DNA from: Bacteroidales bacterium
Lineage (GTDB): Bacteria > Bacteroidota > Bacteroidia > Bacteroidales > Marinilabiliaceae
Assembly: GCA_024401395.1 (NCBI GenBank)
Contig: JAKSLD010000026.1
Coordinates: 1 to 37,899, forward strand
Length of the DNA stretch: 37,899 nt
Reading direction: 5' to 3'
The notes under the pieces are model-generated. The model was not told the origin of the DNA. It was given only the letters and a program-made list of their open reading frames with translations, and searched no databases. Every line of letters begins with the position of its first letter. The stretch's first letter is position 1. This document shows, piece by piece, positions 28,092 to 37,193 of the stretch. The position numbers were made by a program, and so were the translations under genes.

Positions 28092-29345
28092 TTAGTTGTT
28101 GTAAGCAGACTCACCATGTTCGTAAACATCGAGACCCTCCTCCTCAATACGCTTATCGCAACGGAGACCATGAGTCTTCTTGATGATAGTGAAGAGAAGC
28201 ATACCGATACCGAATGCGAAGACTGCCACTACTGCTGCGCCGAGAGTCTGAACACCTACCGAAGTCTCAACACCATAGGCATCGTTAGAGAATACACCTA
28301 CGAATACTGTACCGAGGAAACCGCCGACACCGTGAACTGAGACAGCACCAACAGGGTCATCGACCTTCATAACCTTATCAATGAAGCTTACCGCAATACA
28401 CATAACCAATGATACTATACCACCGATAACTGCGGCTGCCCAGATGTCAACGCAATCACAACCAGCTGTAATACCTACCAAGCCGGCGAGTACACCGTTA
28501 CATACCATTGAGAGGCCTGGCTTACCCTCTACAATCCAAGTGTAGAACAAAGCTACGAGACCGCCGACTGCTGCTGCCATGTTTGTTGTCACGAATACGT
28601 GAGACATTGATACTGCATTAGCATAACCTGTAGCGGCAACTGTCGAACAAGGGTTAAATCCGAACCATCCTATCCACAAGCAGAATACGCCGAGAGCACA
28701 AAGGACAAGGTTGTGACCTGGAATAGCTCGTGAATTACCATTCTTATCATACTTACCAGAGCGAGGACCGAGGACTATTGCACCAGCAAGAGCGAGGGCG
28801 CCACCGCAAAGGTGAACTACTGTAGAACCGGCAAAATCGTGGAAGCCAAGATCTGAGAGCCATCCGCCACCCCAAGACCAGTGACCCTCGAGAGGGTAAA
28901 TGAATGCTGAGATGAGCATTGAATAGACGACATACATAGAGAACTTTGTACGTTCTGCCATTGCACCAGAGACGATGGTAGCAGTTGTAGCTGCGAAAAC
29001 TGTCTGGAAGATGAATGTTGCCTCTGCCGGTACATTAGAATCTTCACCGATGAAGAAGAAACCGTCCCAGCCGAAAAATGCGTTTCCTGCGCCATACATA
29101 ATAGAGAATCCGAGAATCCAATAGAGGACTGTGCCTGCCATGAAGTCCATGAAATTCTTCATCAATATATTGGCGGTATTCTTAGCCTGAGTCAAGCCTG
29201 CCTCAACAAGAGCAAATCCCGGCTGCATCCAGAATACCAACATTGCACCTAACAATACCCACAAGGTATCCAAACCATTGACAAAATCTTTTGCCTCTTC
29301 TACCATAGCTGGTTCAGCGACGGCAGATAAAATTGTTGCTACCAT
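28092..29345 (-). CDS. amtB: Ammonium transporter
   Basis: A 417-residue Amt/Mep/Rh family channel that brings ammonium into the cytoplasm when it is scarce. Eleven transmembrane helices can be traced from LWVLLGAMLVFWMQPGFALV through the last at about residues 360-390. Family signatures are DFAGSTVVHLCGGALALAG (first pore His) and VSVHGVGGFLGTVFVG (second pore His), plus QCKN-type LTQAKNTANILMKN. The short hydrophilic C-terminus (CDKRIEEEGLDVYEHGESA) is the region contacted by PII proteins in studied Amt channels. The PII gene lies 64 bases upstream in the same operon, the usual glnK-amtB pairing. Confidence 0.96.
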   Translation of the reverse strand: MVATILSAVAEPAMVEEAKDFVNGLDTLWVLLGAMLVFWMQPGFALVEAGLTQAKNTANILMKNFMDFMAGTVLYWILGFSIMYGAGNAFFGWDGFFFIGEDSNVPAEATFIFQTVFAATTATIVSGAMAERTKFSMYVVYSMLISAFIYPLEGHWSWGGGWLSDLGFHDFAGSTVVHLCGGALALAGAIVLGPRSGKYDKNGNSRAIPGHNLVLCALGVFCLWIGWFGFNPCSTVAATGYANAVSMSHVFVTTNMAAAVGGLVALFYTWIVEGKPGLSMVCNGVLAGLVGITAGCDCVDIWAAAVIGGIVSLVMCIAVSFIDKVMKVDDPVGAVSVHGVGGFLGTVFVGVFSNDAYGVETSVGVQTLGAAVVAVFAFGIGMLLFTIIKKTHGLRCDKRIEEEGLDVYEHGESAYNN

Positions 29346-29409
29346 AATAATCTCAATAAGTGAATTATTCTACATACAAATAAATAAGAGAAGGTTGAAA
29401 TGTGTTTTA

Positions 29410-29757
29410 TTACTTTTTGTCTTTAAGAACAGTATCGCCGTGGTCACCTGTTCGGATAGACCAGCAATCCAGGACATCAGAAATAAAGATACGACCATCA
29501 CCAACCTCGCCCGTATGAGCAGTGTCGCGTATTACCTTCACTGTTGCATCCACTAGAACATCACGAAGGATGATAACGATCTTCATACGCTCAATCATAT
29601 CAGTGCTGTAAACGACACCACGATAGATTCTCTCCTGACGGCTCTGGCCGATACCATGTACTGGGTAGTACTCAAACCAGTTAATGTCCGAATTGAGAAG
29701 CGCTTCCTTCACCTCATCAAACTTCGTCTTACGGATGATTGCTTCGATTTTTTTCAT
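29410..29757 (-). CDS. PII nitrogen regulatory protein with altered T-loop
   Basis: A 115-residue PII family signal protein that probably plugs or controls AmtB according to ATP/ADP and 2-oxoglutarate. Core elements are kept: MKKIEAIIR at the start, the B-loop AHTGEVGDGRIFI, and SIRTGDHGD near the end. The T-loop reads GIGQSRQERIYRGVVYSTD. Against the canonical GFGRQKGHTELYRGAEY it is one residue short, carries Gln at 38 and Ser at 39 where Gln39 ligates Mg and 2-oxoglutarate, and retains the tyrosine equivalent to the uridylylation site (Tyr50). GlnK is the likely role from its place before amtB, but the loop is non-canonical, so no symbol is given. Confidence 0.92.
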   Translation of the reverse strand: MKKIEAIIRKTKFDEVKEALLNSDINWFEYYPVHGIGQSRQERIYRGVVYSTDMIERMKIVIILRDVLVDATVKVIRDTAHTGEVGDGRIFISDVLDCWSIRTGDHGDTVLKDKK

Positions 29758-29784
29758 AATTCATCGGTATTTAGTTAAACATAA

Positions 29785-29822
29785 GGGACTTCTGATTCTG
29801 GTTTGGGGAATGCAGAAGTCCC
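29785..29822 (-). other. Strong hairpin between gltD and the PII gene
   Basis: GGGACTTCTG (29785-29794) and CAGAAGTCCC (29813-29822) form a perfect 10-base stem with an 18-base loop, in the 84-base gap between gltD and the PII gene. On the - strand the tail is CTTATGTTTAAC, only moderately T-rich. It may be a partial terminator or processing site that sets PII-amtB expression apart from gltBD. Confidence 0.6.
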
Positions 29823-29841
29823 CGTTTTATTTGGGTTATCG

Positions 29842-31185
29842 CTATTTCTTGAGGAAGGCATCAACGTCTTGTGCTGCCTTTCGACCGCTTGCCATGGCGC
29901 GAACTACGAGAGAAGCGCCGCTAGCGGCATCACCACATACAAAGACATTAGATGCGAACTCAGGATGCTGTGGCTTGAGGAAGCCCATTGCGAGGAAACA
30001 GATCTCGCACTTGATAATCTCAGGTTCTCCAGCCTCAACCATTATAGGGCGACCACCTTCTGGGTTTGGCTTCCAGTCGATTGGCTGAACCTTTACTCCT
30101 GTGAGCTTACCATTCTTACCGATAAACTCGAGAGAGTTAATGTTCCAACGACGAGTACAGCCCTCCTCATGTGAAGTAGTAGTCTTCAATGTTCTAGGCC
30201 AGTTTGGCCATGGGTTCTGAGGATCGTCTGGTCCATCTACAGGCTTAGGCATAATCTCAATCTGAGTAACGCTCTTACAGCCCTGACGGTGTGAAGTACC
30301 GATACAATCGGAACCTGTATCACCACCACCGATTACGAGTACGTCCTTATCCTTTGCTGTCACGCGCTCATCTTTTGAGAACTCCATGCCGGCGAGGACA
30401 CGGTTCTGCTGTGAGAGAAGCTCGAGAGCGAGGTGAACACCTTTCAGTTCACGACCTGGAATATTAAGGTCACGTGCTTGTGGTGTACCTGTACTGAGGA
30501 CGTATGCGTCGAAACCTTCTGGGAGGCTTTCTGAGTCAACAGGTGTATTGTATTTGAACTCAATACCCTCTGCAACGAGAAGATCAACTCGACGGTCGAT
30601 AACAGCCTTATTGAGCTTGAAGTTTGGAATACCGTAGCGGAGAAGACCGCCGGCTGCCTCATTCTTCTCGAATACTGTCACTGTGTAGCCCATCTTATTG
30701 AGACGGTTTGCTGCAACGAGACCTGCAGGACCAGCTCCGATGACTGCTACCTTCTTGCCATTGCGAGCGTACTGCTTAGGTGTGATGTAATTCTCGCGCC
30801 AAGCTGCCTCTGTGATGGCTGCCTCATTCTCTCTGTTGGTAGAGGCAGCATGATCTGTGAGGTTGAGTACACAAGCCTTCTCGCAGAGTGCAGGACAGAT
30901 GCGGCCTGTGAACTCAGGGAAGTCGTTTGTGTCGTTCAAAAGGCGATAAGCAAGTTCCCATTCGCCTTTGTAGAGAGCATCGTTCCATTCTGGAGCCTTA
31001 TTGCCAAGAGGACAAGCCCAATGGCAGAAAGGTACACCGCAGTCCATGCAACGTGATGCCTGAAGTTTACGATCGTGTGAGTTGAGAGTCTGCTCAACCT
31101 CAGCAAAATCGTGGATTCTATCTAGTATGGGTCTGTGACCAGCCTCAACGCGAGGCACAGTCAAAAATGCTTTAGGATTTCCCAT
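29842..31185 (-). CDS. gltD: Glutamate synthase small subunit
   Basis: A 447-residue FAD protein that feeds NADPH electrons to GltB for glutamate formation. The N-terminal cysteine-rich region CMDCGVPFCHWACP (Cys46, 49, 54, 58) and RICPALCEKACVLN bind 4Fe-4S clusters. They are followed by the FAD motif VIGAGPAGLVAANRL at about 150 and the NADPH motif VIGGGDTGSDC at about 280. The C-terminal VFVCGDAASGASLVVRAMASG is typical. It starts 8 bases after the gltB stop and is followed by an 84-base gap with a hairpin before the PII gene. Confidence 0.97.
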   Translation of the reverse strand: MGNPKAFLTVPRVEAGHRPILDRIHDFAEVEQTLNSHDRKLQASRCMDCGVPFCHWACPLGNKAPEWNDALYKGEWELAYRLLNDTNDFPEFTGRICPALCEKACVLNLTDHAASTNRENEAAITEAAWRENYITPKQYARNGKKVAVIGAGPAGLVAANRLNKMGYTVTVFEKNEAAGGLLRYGIPNFKLNKAVIDRRVDLLVAEGIEFKYNTPVDSESLPEGFDAYVLSTGTPQARDLNIPGRELKGVHLALELLSQQNRVLAGMEFSKDERVTAKDKDVLVIGGGDTGSDCIGTSHRQGCKSVTQIEIMPKPVDGPDDPQNPWPNWPRTLKTTTSHEEGCTRRWNINSLEFIGKNGKLTGVKVQPIDWKPNPEGGRPIMVEAGEPEIIKCEICFLAMGFLKPQHPEFASNVFVCGDAASGASLVVRAMASGRKAAQDVDAFLKK

Positions 31186-31193
31186 GGTAATAA

Positions 31194-34100
31194 TCAGTTG
31201 TTAATGATTTGCATATCGGCAATTTTCTGTTGGAGCTCGCGTATCTTCTCCTCTTGGAGAACGCGCTTGTACTCGATTGGAGTAACCTGGATGAAGTCCT
31301 CGATATACTTGTTCCAATCGTCAAGCATTGTGCGAGCGAGAGCTGAACCTGTGTAGAGGTAGTGCTGACGGATAAGCTCGTGGAGCTCCTTGCGTGCCGA
31401 TGCCTCTTCTACAAGTGTAATCTCAACCTGATCCATGTTACAGAAGTAGTCGAAGTTGTGCTTCTTGTCCCAGACATAAGCAACACCGCCAGACATACCT
31501 GCTGCGAAGTTACGTCCTGTCTCTCCGAGGATTACTACACGACCGCCTGTCATATACTCGCAACAGTGGTCTCCTGCACCCTCGATAACAGCGATGGCAC
31601 CTGAGTTACGAACCGCGAAACGCTCGCCTACGCGACCATTGACGTAGAGTTCGCCGCTTGTTGCACCATACAAACCTGTATTACCTGCTATAATGTTATC
31701 CTCTGCCTTGAAGCTAGAATCGCTTCTTACTGGAGGGAGGATTGAAATACGTCCGCCTGAAAGTCCCTTACCGAAGTAGTCGTTTGTCTCACCCTCGATA
31801 CGAAGGTTGACACCCTTGACTGCGAATGCACCGAATGACTGTCCAGCACTACCCTTAAACTTGATGTTGATAGTGTTGTCTGGGAGTCCAGCCTCACCAT
31901 ACTTCTTGGCAATAGCACCAGAAAGCATTGTACCTACTGCACGGTCGGTATTCTTGATAGCGTAGTCGAGGTTAACCTCTTCTTTGTACTCGATAGCCGA
32001 CTGGCAAGAACGGATGATTTCCTCGTCCTTAACACCTGCAATCTTTGTGTATTCACCGCGATCCCAATAGAGAGGCTTTTCGCTCTGTGGCTTATGAAGC
32101 AATCTAGAGAAGTCGATTGTACCCTGCTTGGTATCTGCCGATGGCTGATGTACCTCGATAAGGTCTGTACGACCGATAATCTCTTTGAGCGAATGGACAC
32201 CGATCTCTGAGAGATACTCACGTGTCTGCTCTGCGAGGAACTTGAAGAAGTTCACTACATACTCTGCACGACCGCGGAACTTAGCTCTCAACTTCTCGTC
32301 CTGTGTAGCTACACCGACTGGACAGGTGTTGGTGTTACACTTTCTCATCATCACACAACCGAGAACAATCAATGGAAGTGTACCGAATGAGAACTCGTCT
32401 GCACCAAGCATAGCCATCAAGACTACGTCCTTAGCTGTCTTAAGCTGACCGTCTGTCTGGATTCTAACCTGACTGCGGAGACCATTGAGAACGAGTGTCT
32501 GCTGTGTTTCAGCGAGACCGATCTCAGGTGATATGCCAGCGAATCGCATACTGCTAGCAGGACTAGCACCCGTACCGCCCTCGGCACCTGAGATAACAAT
32601 AAGGTCTGCTTTTGCCTTTGCAACACCTGCTGCAATAGTACCTACGCCACTCTCTGCTACGAGCTTGACGCTGACTGCTGCTGAAGGGTTGATATTCTTG
32701 AGATCGAAGATAAGCTGAGCCAAATCCTCAATTGAATAGATATCGTGGTGTGGTGGAGGTGAAATAAGTGTGATGCCTGGAATAGCATTACGTGTCTTGG
32801 CAATAATCTTATTTACCTTGAAGCCTGGGAGCTGACCTCCCTCACCTGGCTTAGCACCCTGCGCTACCTTGATCTGTAGCTCTTCTGCATTGACAAGGTA
32901 TTCTGCTGTCACACCGAAACGACCAGAAGCAATCTGCTTTGTCTTTGAGCTGAGGCTTACACCGTCTACCTCTGTATGGTAACGTGCATTGTCCTCTCCA
33001 CCCTCACCAGTGTTGCTTCGGGTTCCGAGCTTGTTCATCGCAATCGCCAGTGCCTCGTGAGCCTCTATTGAAAGTGCGCCGAATGACATGGCACCTGTTA
33101 CGAAGTGACGTACGATGCTCTCAACCGACTCAACCTCATCAAGTGGTGTAGGTGTCGCAGCTTTCTTGAATGAGAAATAATCACGAATGAATATTGGGTT
33201 CTCTTTCTCATCAACCTGTGCCGACCACTCTTTGAACTTCTTGTATGAACCAAGACGTGTTGCTATCTGGAGATTTGCAATGGTCTCTGGGTTCCAAGCA
33301 TGGTCGATACCGTCCTTGCGATATGAGAAGAGTCCATTGTTCTTCAATATTGTCTTGTCGTCAACATCTACTGAATATCCTTCGTCATGGAGTGAGATAT
33401 ACTCTTTTGCTATATCACGGAGACCGATACCACCGATTGTACTCATATCTGTACCGAAGTATTTACGGAGAACGTCTTCTGATATACCGACTGACTCGAA
33501 TATCTTGGCACCACGGTATGAACGAATGGTTGAGATACCCATCTTTGACATGATCTTCTTCAAGCCCTTGTCTACAGCCTTGATGTAGTTGTGCTCTGCT
33601 GTAGTATACTCTTCCTGGATCTTGTGGTCTTTAACCAACTTGTCGAGGATAGCGAATGTCATATATGGGTTGATAGCACTTGCACCATAACCAAGGAGAA
33701 GAGCTGCGTGCATCACCTCTCGAATCTCACCTGATTCAGCGATAAGTGCTGTCTGAACGCGCTTACCTACACTGATAAGGTAGTGGTGTACCGCACTGAC
33801 TGCCAATAGCGATGGGATGGCTGCGTGTGTAGCATCGATGTCACGGTCTGTAAGGATAATGTAGTTTACTCCTTCGTCTACGCTCTCTTCTGCTTTCTTG
33901 CAGATATCATCAAGTGCTGCACGGAGTCCGCTTTCGCCCTTTGCAATCTCAAAGAGCATTGGAATCTTGGTTGTCTTGAAGCCTTTATAGCGAATGTTAC
34001 AGAGAATATCAAGCTCTGTATTTGTCAATACTGGCTGTGGAAGACGTACCATCTTACAGTTGGACTCATCTGGAGTCAAGATACCTGAACCTACTCGACC

Positions 34101-35693
34101 GATATACTCTGTGAGCGACATTACCAATTCCTCACGGATAGGGTCAATAGCAGGGTTGGTTACCTGTGCAAACTGCTGACGGAAATAGTTGAACAGTGTC
34201 TGTGGACGATCTGAGATAACTGCAAGTGGTGTATCGTTACCCATAGCGGCTACTGGCTCTTGGCCTGTAGTACACATAGGAACGACTGTCTTGTCAATAT
34301 CTTCCTGACCGAAGCCGAATGCTCTGAGCTTACGCTCGTAATCTGCTACTGCATTGTCTACCTTACGGCCCGACTTGAGTTTCTCAAGTTGGATACGGTT
34401 TGTAGAGAGCCATTGCATATATGGATGTTCCTTAGCAAGTTTCTCTTTGATCTCACCATCATAGTAGATCTTTCCTTCTTGTGTATCGACAAGAAGTATC
34501 TTACCAGGCTGGAGACGACCCTTGCTTACTACATCGCTAGGCTCGAAATCGATTACACCTACCTCACTGGCTACTACCATGAGACCATGCTTTGTGATGG
34601 TATAGCGACTTGGACGAAGACCGTTTCTGTCAAGAAGACCACCAGCATAACGTCCATCAGAGAACATCAACGCAGCAGGACCATCCCATGGCTCCATGAG
34701 GATTGAATAGTATTCATAGAATGCCTTGAGGTCTTCTGAGATAGGGTTCTTATCGTTGAACGACTCAGGCACAAGAATTGCCATCGCATGAGGCAGTGAG
34801 AGCCCCGACATTGTCAGGAATTCAAACACGTTGTCAAGGCTGGCCGAATCAGACATGTTTTCCTCTACGATAGGGAGTATATCCTTAATATCGCCAAGTG
34901 CCTCGGACGAGAGAACGCTCTCACGTGCCTTCATCCAACCACGGTTGCCTCGTACGGTGTTAATCTCACCATTGTGACAGAGGTAACGGAATGGCTGAGC
35001 GAGTTTCCACTTTGGGAATGTATTGGTGCTGAAACGCGAGTGCACCAATGCCAGACCTGAAGTGAAATAGCTGTTGCTTAAATCAGGGAAGAACCTGCGG
35101 AGCTGTCCCGAGGTAAGCATACCTTTATATATGATATCCTTGCATGACAATGAGCAGATGTAGAAATCCTCATCGGCAATGCGATTCTCAATCTTCTTAC
35201 GAACACGATACAAGATACGGTCAAAATGCTCCACGTCTTCGTCAGCAACGCCTGTAATAAATACCTGCTTGATATCAGGCATCACTTCTCGTGCTGCTAC
35301 ACCTGGAACATCTGGATTAGTAGGAACTGCACGAAGGTGCATCAAAGAAAGTCCTACTCGCTCTATCTCCTCTATCATCACCGAGAGAATCTCTGCCTGA
35401 CGCTTCTCATCGCGTGGGAGGAATACGAGTCCTGTACCATATTTACCCTTCTCTGGCACTGGAATACCCTGAAGAAGAATGAACTCGTGTGGAATCTGTA
35501 CCAAAATACCAGCTCCATCACCTGTCTTGTCGCGTGTCTCAGCTCCACGGTGCTCCATGTTTTCCAGCACTCGAAGAGCGTTGTCCACCAATTCATGACT
35601 TTTGTTGCCATGTATGTTTACTACCATACCCACACCACAAGCATCATGCTCATTCTGTGGATTGTAAAGCCCTTTAAATTGTGTAGTATTCAT
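31194..35693 (-). CDS. gltB: Glutamate synthase large subunit
   Basis: A 1499-residue subunit that converts glutamine plus 2-oxoglutarate to two glutamates. The class II amidotransferase domain (about 19-430) begins at the nucleophile Cys19 after a short propeptide (NEHDACGVGMVV). A central domain (about 480-770) and the FMN-binding synthase domain follow (about 820-1200, with AKPGEGGQLPGFKV and GAEGGTGASPASS). The 3Fe-4S cysteines CVMMRKCNTNTCPVG lie around residues 1115-1130, and a GXGXG beta-helix domain closes the protein (about 1230-1440). An in-frame TTG four codons upstream is less likely than the ATG. It is the first gene of the operon, with a consensus promoter and a palindrome in its leader. 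Confidence 0.97.
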   Translation of the reverse strand: MNTTQFKGLYNPQNEHDACGVGMVVNIHGNKSHELVDNALRVLENMEHRGAETRDKTGDGAGILVQIPHEFILLQGIPVPEKGKYGTGLVFLPRDEKRQAEILSVMIEEIERVGLSLMHLRAVPTNPDVPGVAAREVMPDIKQVFITGVADEDVEHFDRILYRVRKKIENRIADEDFYICSLSCKDIIYKGMLTSGQLRRFFPDLSNSYFTSGLALVHSRFSTNTFPKWKLAQPFRYLCHNGEINTVRGNRGWMKARESVLSSEALGDIKDILPIVEENMSDSASLDNVFEFLTMSGLSLPHAMAILVPESFNDKNPISEDLKAFYEYYSILMEPWDGPAALMFSDGRYAGGLLDRNGLRPSRYTITKHGLMVVASEVGVIDFEPSDVVSKGRLQPGKILLVDTQEGKIYYDGEIKEKLAKEHPYMQWLSTNRIQLEKLKSGRKVDNAVADYERKLRAFGFGQEDIDKTVVPMCTTGQEPVAAMGNDTPLAVISDRPQTLFNYFRQQFAQVTNPAIDPIREELVMSLTEYIGRVGSGILTPDESNCKMVRLPQPVLTNTELDILCNIRYKGFKTTKIPMLFEIAKGESGLRAALDDICKKAEESVDEGVNYIILTDRDIDATHAAIPSLLAVSAVHHYLISVGKRVQTALIAESGEIREVMHAALLLGYGASAINPYMTFAILDKLVKDHKIQEEYTTAEHNYIKAVDKGLKKIMSKMGISTIRSYRGAKIFESVGISEDVLRKYFGTDMSTIGGIGLRDIAKEYISLHDEGYSVDVDDKTILKNNGLFSYRKDGIDHAWNPETIANLQIATRLGSYKKFKEWSAQVDEKENPIFIRDYFSFKKAATPTPLDEVESVESIVRHFVTGAMSFGALSIEAHEALAIAMNKLGTRSNTGEGGEDNARYHTEVDGVSLSSKTKQIASGRFGVTAEYLVNAEELQIKVAQGAKPGEGGQLPGFKVNKIIAKTRNAIPGITLISPPPHHDIYSIEDLAQLIFDLKNINPSAAVSVKLVAESGVGTIAAGVAKAKADLIVISGAEGGTGASPASSMRFAGISPEIGLAETQQTLVLNGLRSQVRIQTDGQLKTAKDVVLMAMLGADEFSFGTLPLIVLGCVMMRKCNTNTCPVGVATQDEKLRAKFRGRAEYVVNFFKFLAEQTREYLSEIGVHSLKEIIGRTDLIEVHQPSADTKQGTIDFSRLLHKPQSEKPLYWDRGEYTKIAGVKDEEIIRSCQSAIEYKEEVNLDYAIKNTDRAVGTMLSGAIAKKYGEAGLPDNTINIKFKGSAGQSFGAFAVKGVNLRIEGETNDYFGKGLSGGRISILPPVRSDSSFKAEDNIIAGNTGLYGATSGELYVNGRVGERFAVRNSGAIAVIEGAGDHCCEYMTGGRVVILGETGRNFAAGMSGGVAYVWDKKHNFDYFCNMDQVEITLVEEASARKELHELIRQHYLYTGSALARTMLDDWNKYIEDFIQVTPIEYKRVLQEEKIRELQQKIADMQIINN

Positions 35694-35735
35694 AACTTTA
35701 GTCAATTAACTTTCATTTGGCTATCGAAAAGTAGG

Positions 35736-35747
35736 TTGTAATTACAA
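35736..35747. promoter_or_regulatory. Palindrome in the gltB leader
   Basis: TTGTAATTACAA is a perfect 12-base palindrome 43-54 bases before the gltB ATG and about 28 bases downstream of the -7 box. This position suits a repressor site that would block transcription. No regulator is named by the sequence. Confidence 0.5.
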
Positions 35748-35775
35748 TTCAATAGTAAATAGCTTGATTTGATTG

Positions 35776-35806
35776 CAAAGTTACACATTGATATAACACC
35801 ACCAAA
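35776..35806 (-). promoter_or_regulatory. Consensus promoter of the nitrogen operon
   Basis: On the - strand, TTTG at 35806-35803 and TAACTTTG at 35783-35776 are exactly 19 bases apart, the ideal Bacteroidetes layout. The -7 box lies 82 bases before the gltB ATG. It is the only full consensus promoter found for the ten genes down to pyrG. Confidence 0.82.
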
Positions 35807-36207
35807 CAATCAATAAGAAAAATAGTCCATTTTAACACGAATTAAGGGTTGATTTACGCATTTTACTTACGATATGTAAATCCAAATAGCCATTTTTACT
35901 CAATATATAAGCACACACCCACCAATTAAGCATAATCACAATTACAATCTGATAGCAAACCGGCATCAATTAATTACTATTAGAAAGAGAGTGCATCAAA
36001 ATCAGCGATACGCCTGATTTCATTCTATTGTTGCCATTTAGCATGAACGCCTTTATATTAGGGGATGATATACACTATTGATGAGTGCCATATCCGCATA
36101 TTGTCTGTTCCCCAAGAAACCTTCAATTAGGTTAGAGCCTGTCAGTGACACGGAGTCTTGTTGGCAATTGTGCTTGTTCTGAATTCATCGAACTCACGTT
36201 AAATTAG
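35807..36207. other. Gene-free stretch upstream of the gltB promoter
   Basis: About 400 AT-rich bases with no credible gene. Visible items are GATTTAC / GTAAATC (within 35852-35883), a hairpin AAATCAGCG-ATA-CGC(C)TGATTT at 35999-36020, and the odd palindrome TGTCAGTGACA at 36140-36150. These could be upstream regulatory sites or remnants; I cannot assign any. Confidence 0.5.
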
Positions 36208-36240
36208 CAAAGGTCGACAACTGGTGAGCTGCCGACCTTG
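36208..36240 (-). terminator. Stem-loop ending the surface-protein pair
   Basis: AAGGTCG (36210-36216) pairs with CGACCTT (36233-36239) around a 16-base loop. Read on the - strand it continues TTGCTAATTTAACG. It lies 19 bases beyond the orphan second stop codon at 36259-36261, so it fits as the end of an originally longer or different gene end. Confidence 0.55.
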
Positions 36241-36258
36241 CGATGCGCTGACGAATGA

Positions 36259-36342
36259 TTAATATACAGGAGGTGCTTTATAGCCAATGCTTATCGTAGG
36301 CGTTTCGCCGTTGATGACTACAGGGATGCATTTTATCTGAGA
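36259..36342 (-). pseudogene. Orphan alternative C-terminus of the surface protein
   Basis: Directly after the stop of the preceding gene, and in the same frame, 27 open codons end in a second TAA. Their translation contains PVVINGETPTISIGY and ends PPVY. The active gene ends with PIVINNENPEIKINF and then SDVY. The two tails align over some 20 residues with many identities (P, V, I, N, E, P, I, I, V, Y), while DNA identity is only moderate. This looks like the C-terminal end of a diverged paralogue left behind after recombination or tandem duplication. Confidence 0.7.
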
Positions 36343-37161
36343 TTAATAAACATCAGACAAGAAATTGATTTTTATTTCAGGATTCTCGTTGTTAATCACT
36401 ATTGGAACGTAAAATGCCATATTATAATCATCATACAAAATGTTTCCAGACTTAACTACGTATTTGTCAAACAAGTTTTCTCCTACTCTCTCTACATCGT
36501 ATGTAAATTCACCCATCGATAAACCATCAACTGCCACTATATATCTGCCTCTGCTGTTGCGTCCTGTAGGACAATCAATTTTTATATTGATTGTGCTATA
36601 CATTGGTACACTCACACCAGAAGATGTGATTTCTGATTTGCCCTTACCGCAGATGGTGTATGATAGTGCTCCTGACTGATCTTCTATGCTGTTGATGGTT
36701 GTGAGCTTCACGTCGCCGAATGACTGTGCACTCTCGGCGTTCTTTGCACATACTGCGTATGGAACGGCAAATCCTATCTGCGTTGTGCCCGAGATGGTGT
36801 AGTCTGTGCCACCCTTAGGGTCAATCTCCATGGTCATAGGAATCTTGAAGTTGTGAGCCACTTTGTCGAATGGGAACTCGCCGAAGTTAGCAACCTTGTT
36901 GTTGGATGTTGCTGTGCCGTCGACACCGAGGCGAATCTGGACGACACCGTTAGCATTGGTCTGGGCAGTACCTTCACGCTCGATGACTGCGTTTTCTGCG
37001 CCGATGCAGCTGATCTTGTACTTGAACCCGACAGTAGTGTTGGTGATGAGTTCGCCGCTTGCATCACGAAGTTCTGCCCGGAAAGGCGATGCGGCAAGTC
37101 CCTGAGCCATGGCAGCTATGCCGCATGTCATGAGGGCGATGAGTGTAAATATCTTCTTCAT
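36343..37161 (-). CDS. Secreted protein with SVPYA-type N-terminal domain
   Basis: A 272-residue exported protein with a signal peptide (ALMTCGIAAMAQ). Residues about 25-140 match an N-terminal domain common in Bacteroidetes surface proteins: FRAELRDASGELITNTTVGF, TNANGVVQIRLG, EIDPKGGTDYTISGTTQ, and the closing VPYAVCAKNAE. This domain usually precedes variable regions, and here residues 150-272 form a beta-rich module of unknown function ending YVPIVINNENPEIKINFLSDVY in frame with an orphan second tail. An adhesin or fibre-like role is inferred. It lies 32 bases after the small type IX cargo gene and is likely co-transcribed. Confidence 0.7.
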   Translation of the reverse strand: MKKIFTLIALMTCGIAAMAQGLAASPFRAELRDASGELITNTTVGFKYKISCIGAENAVIEREGTAQTNANGVVQIRLGVDGTATSNNKVANFGEFPFDKVAHNFKIPMTMEIDPKGGTDYTISGTTQIGFAVPYAVCAKNAESAQSFGDVKLTTINSIEDQSGALSYTICGKGKSEITSSGVSVPMYSTINIKIDCPTGRNSRGRYIVAVDGLSMGEFTYDVERVGENLFDKYVVKSGNILYDDYNMAFYVPIVINNENPEIKINFLSDVY

Positions 37162-37193
37162 GTTATTCCTGTTTTAATTGTTTCTGACTTTGG

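Noticed and set aside
28058-28097. Direct repeat ATGGTTAGTT around the amtB end
   Set aside because: Only ten bases and one copy inside codons; likely chance.
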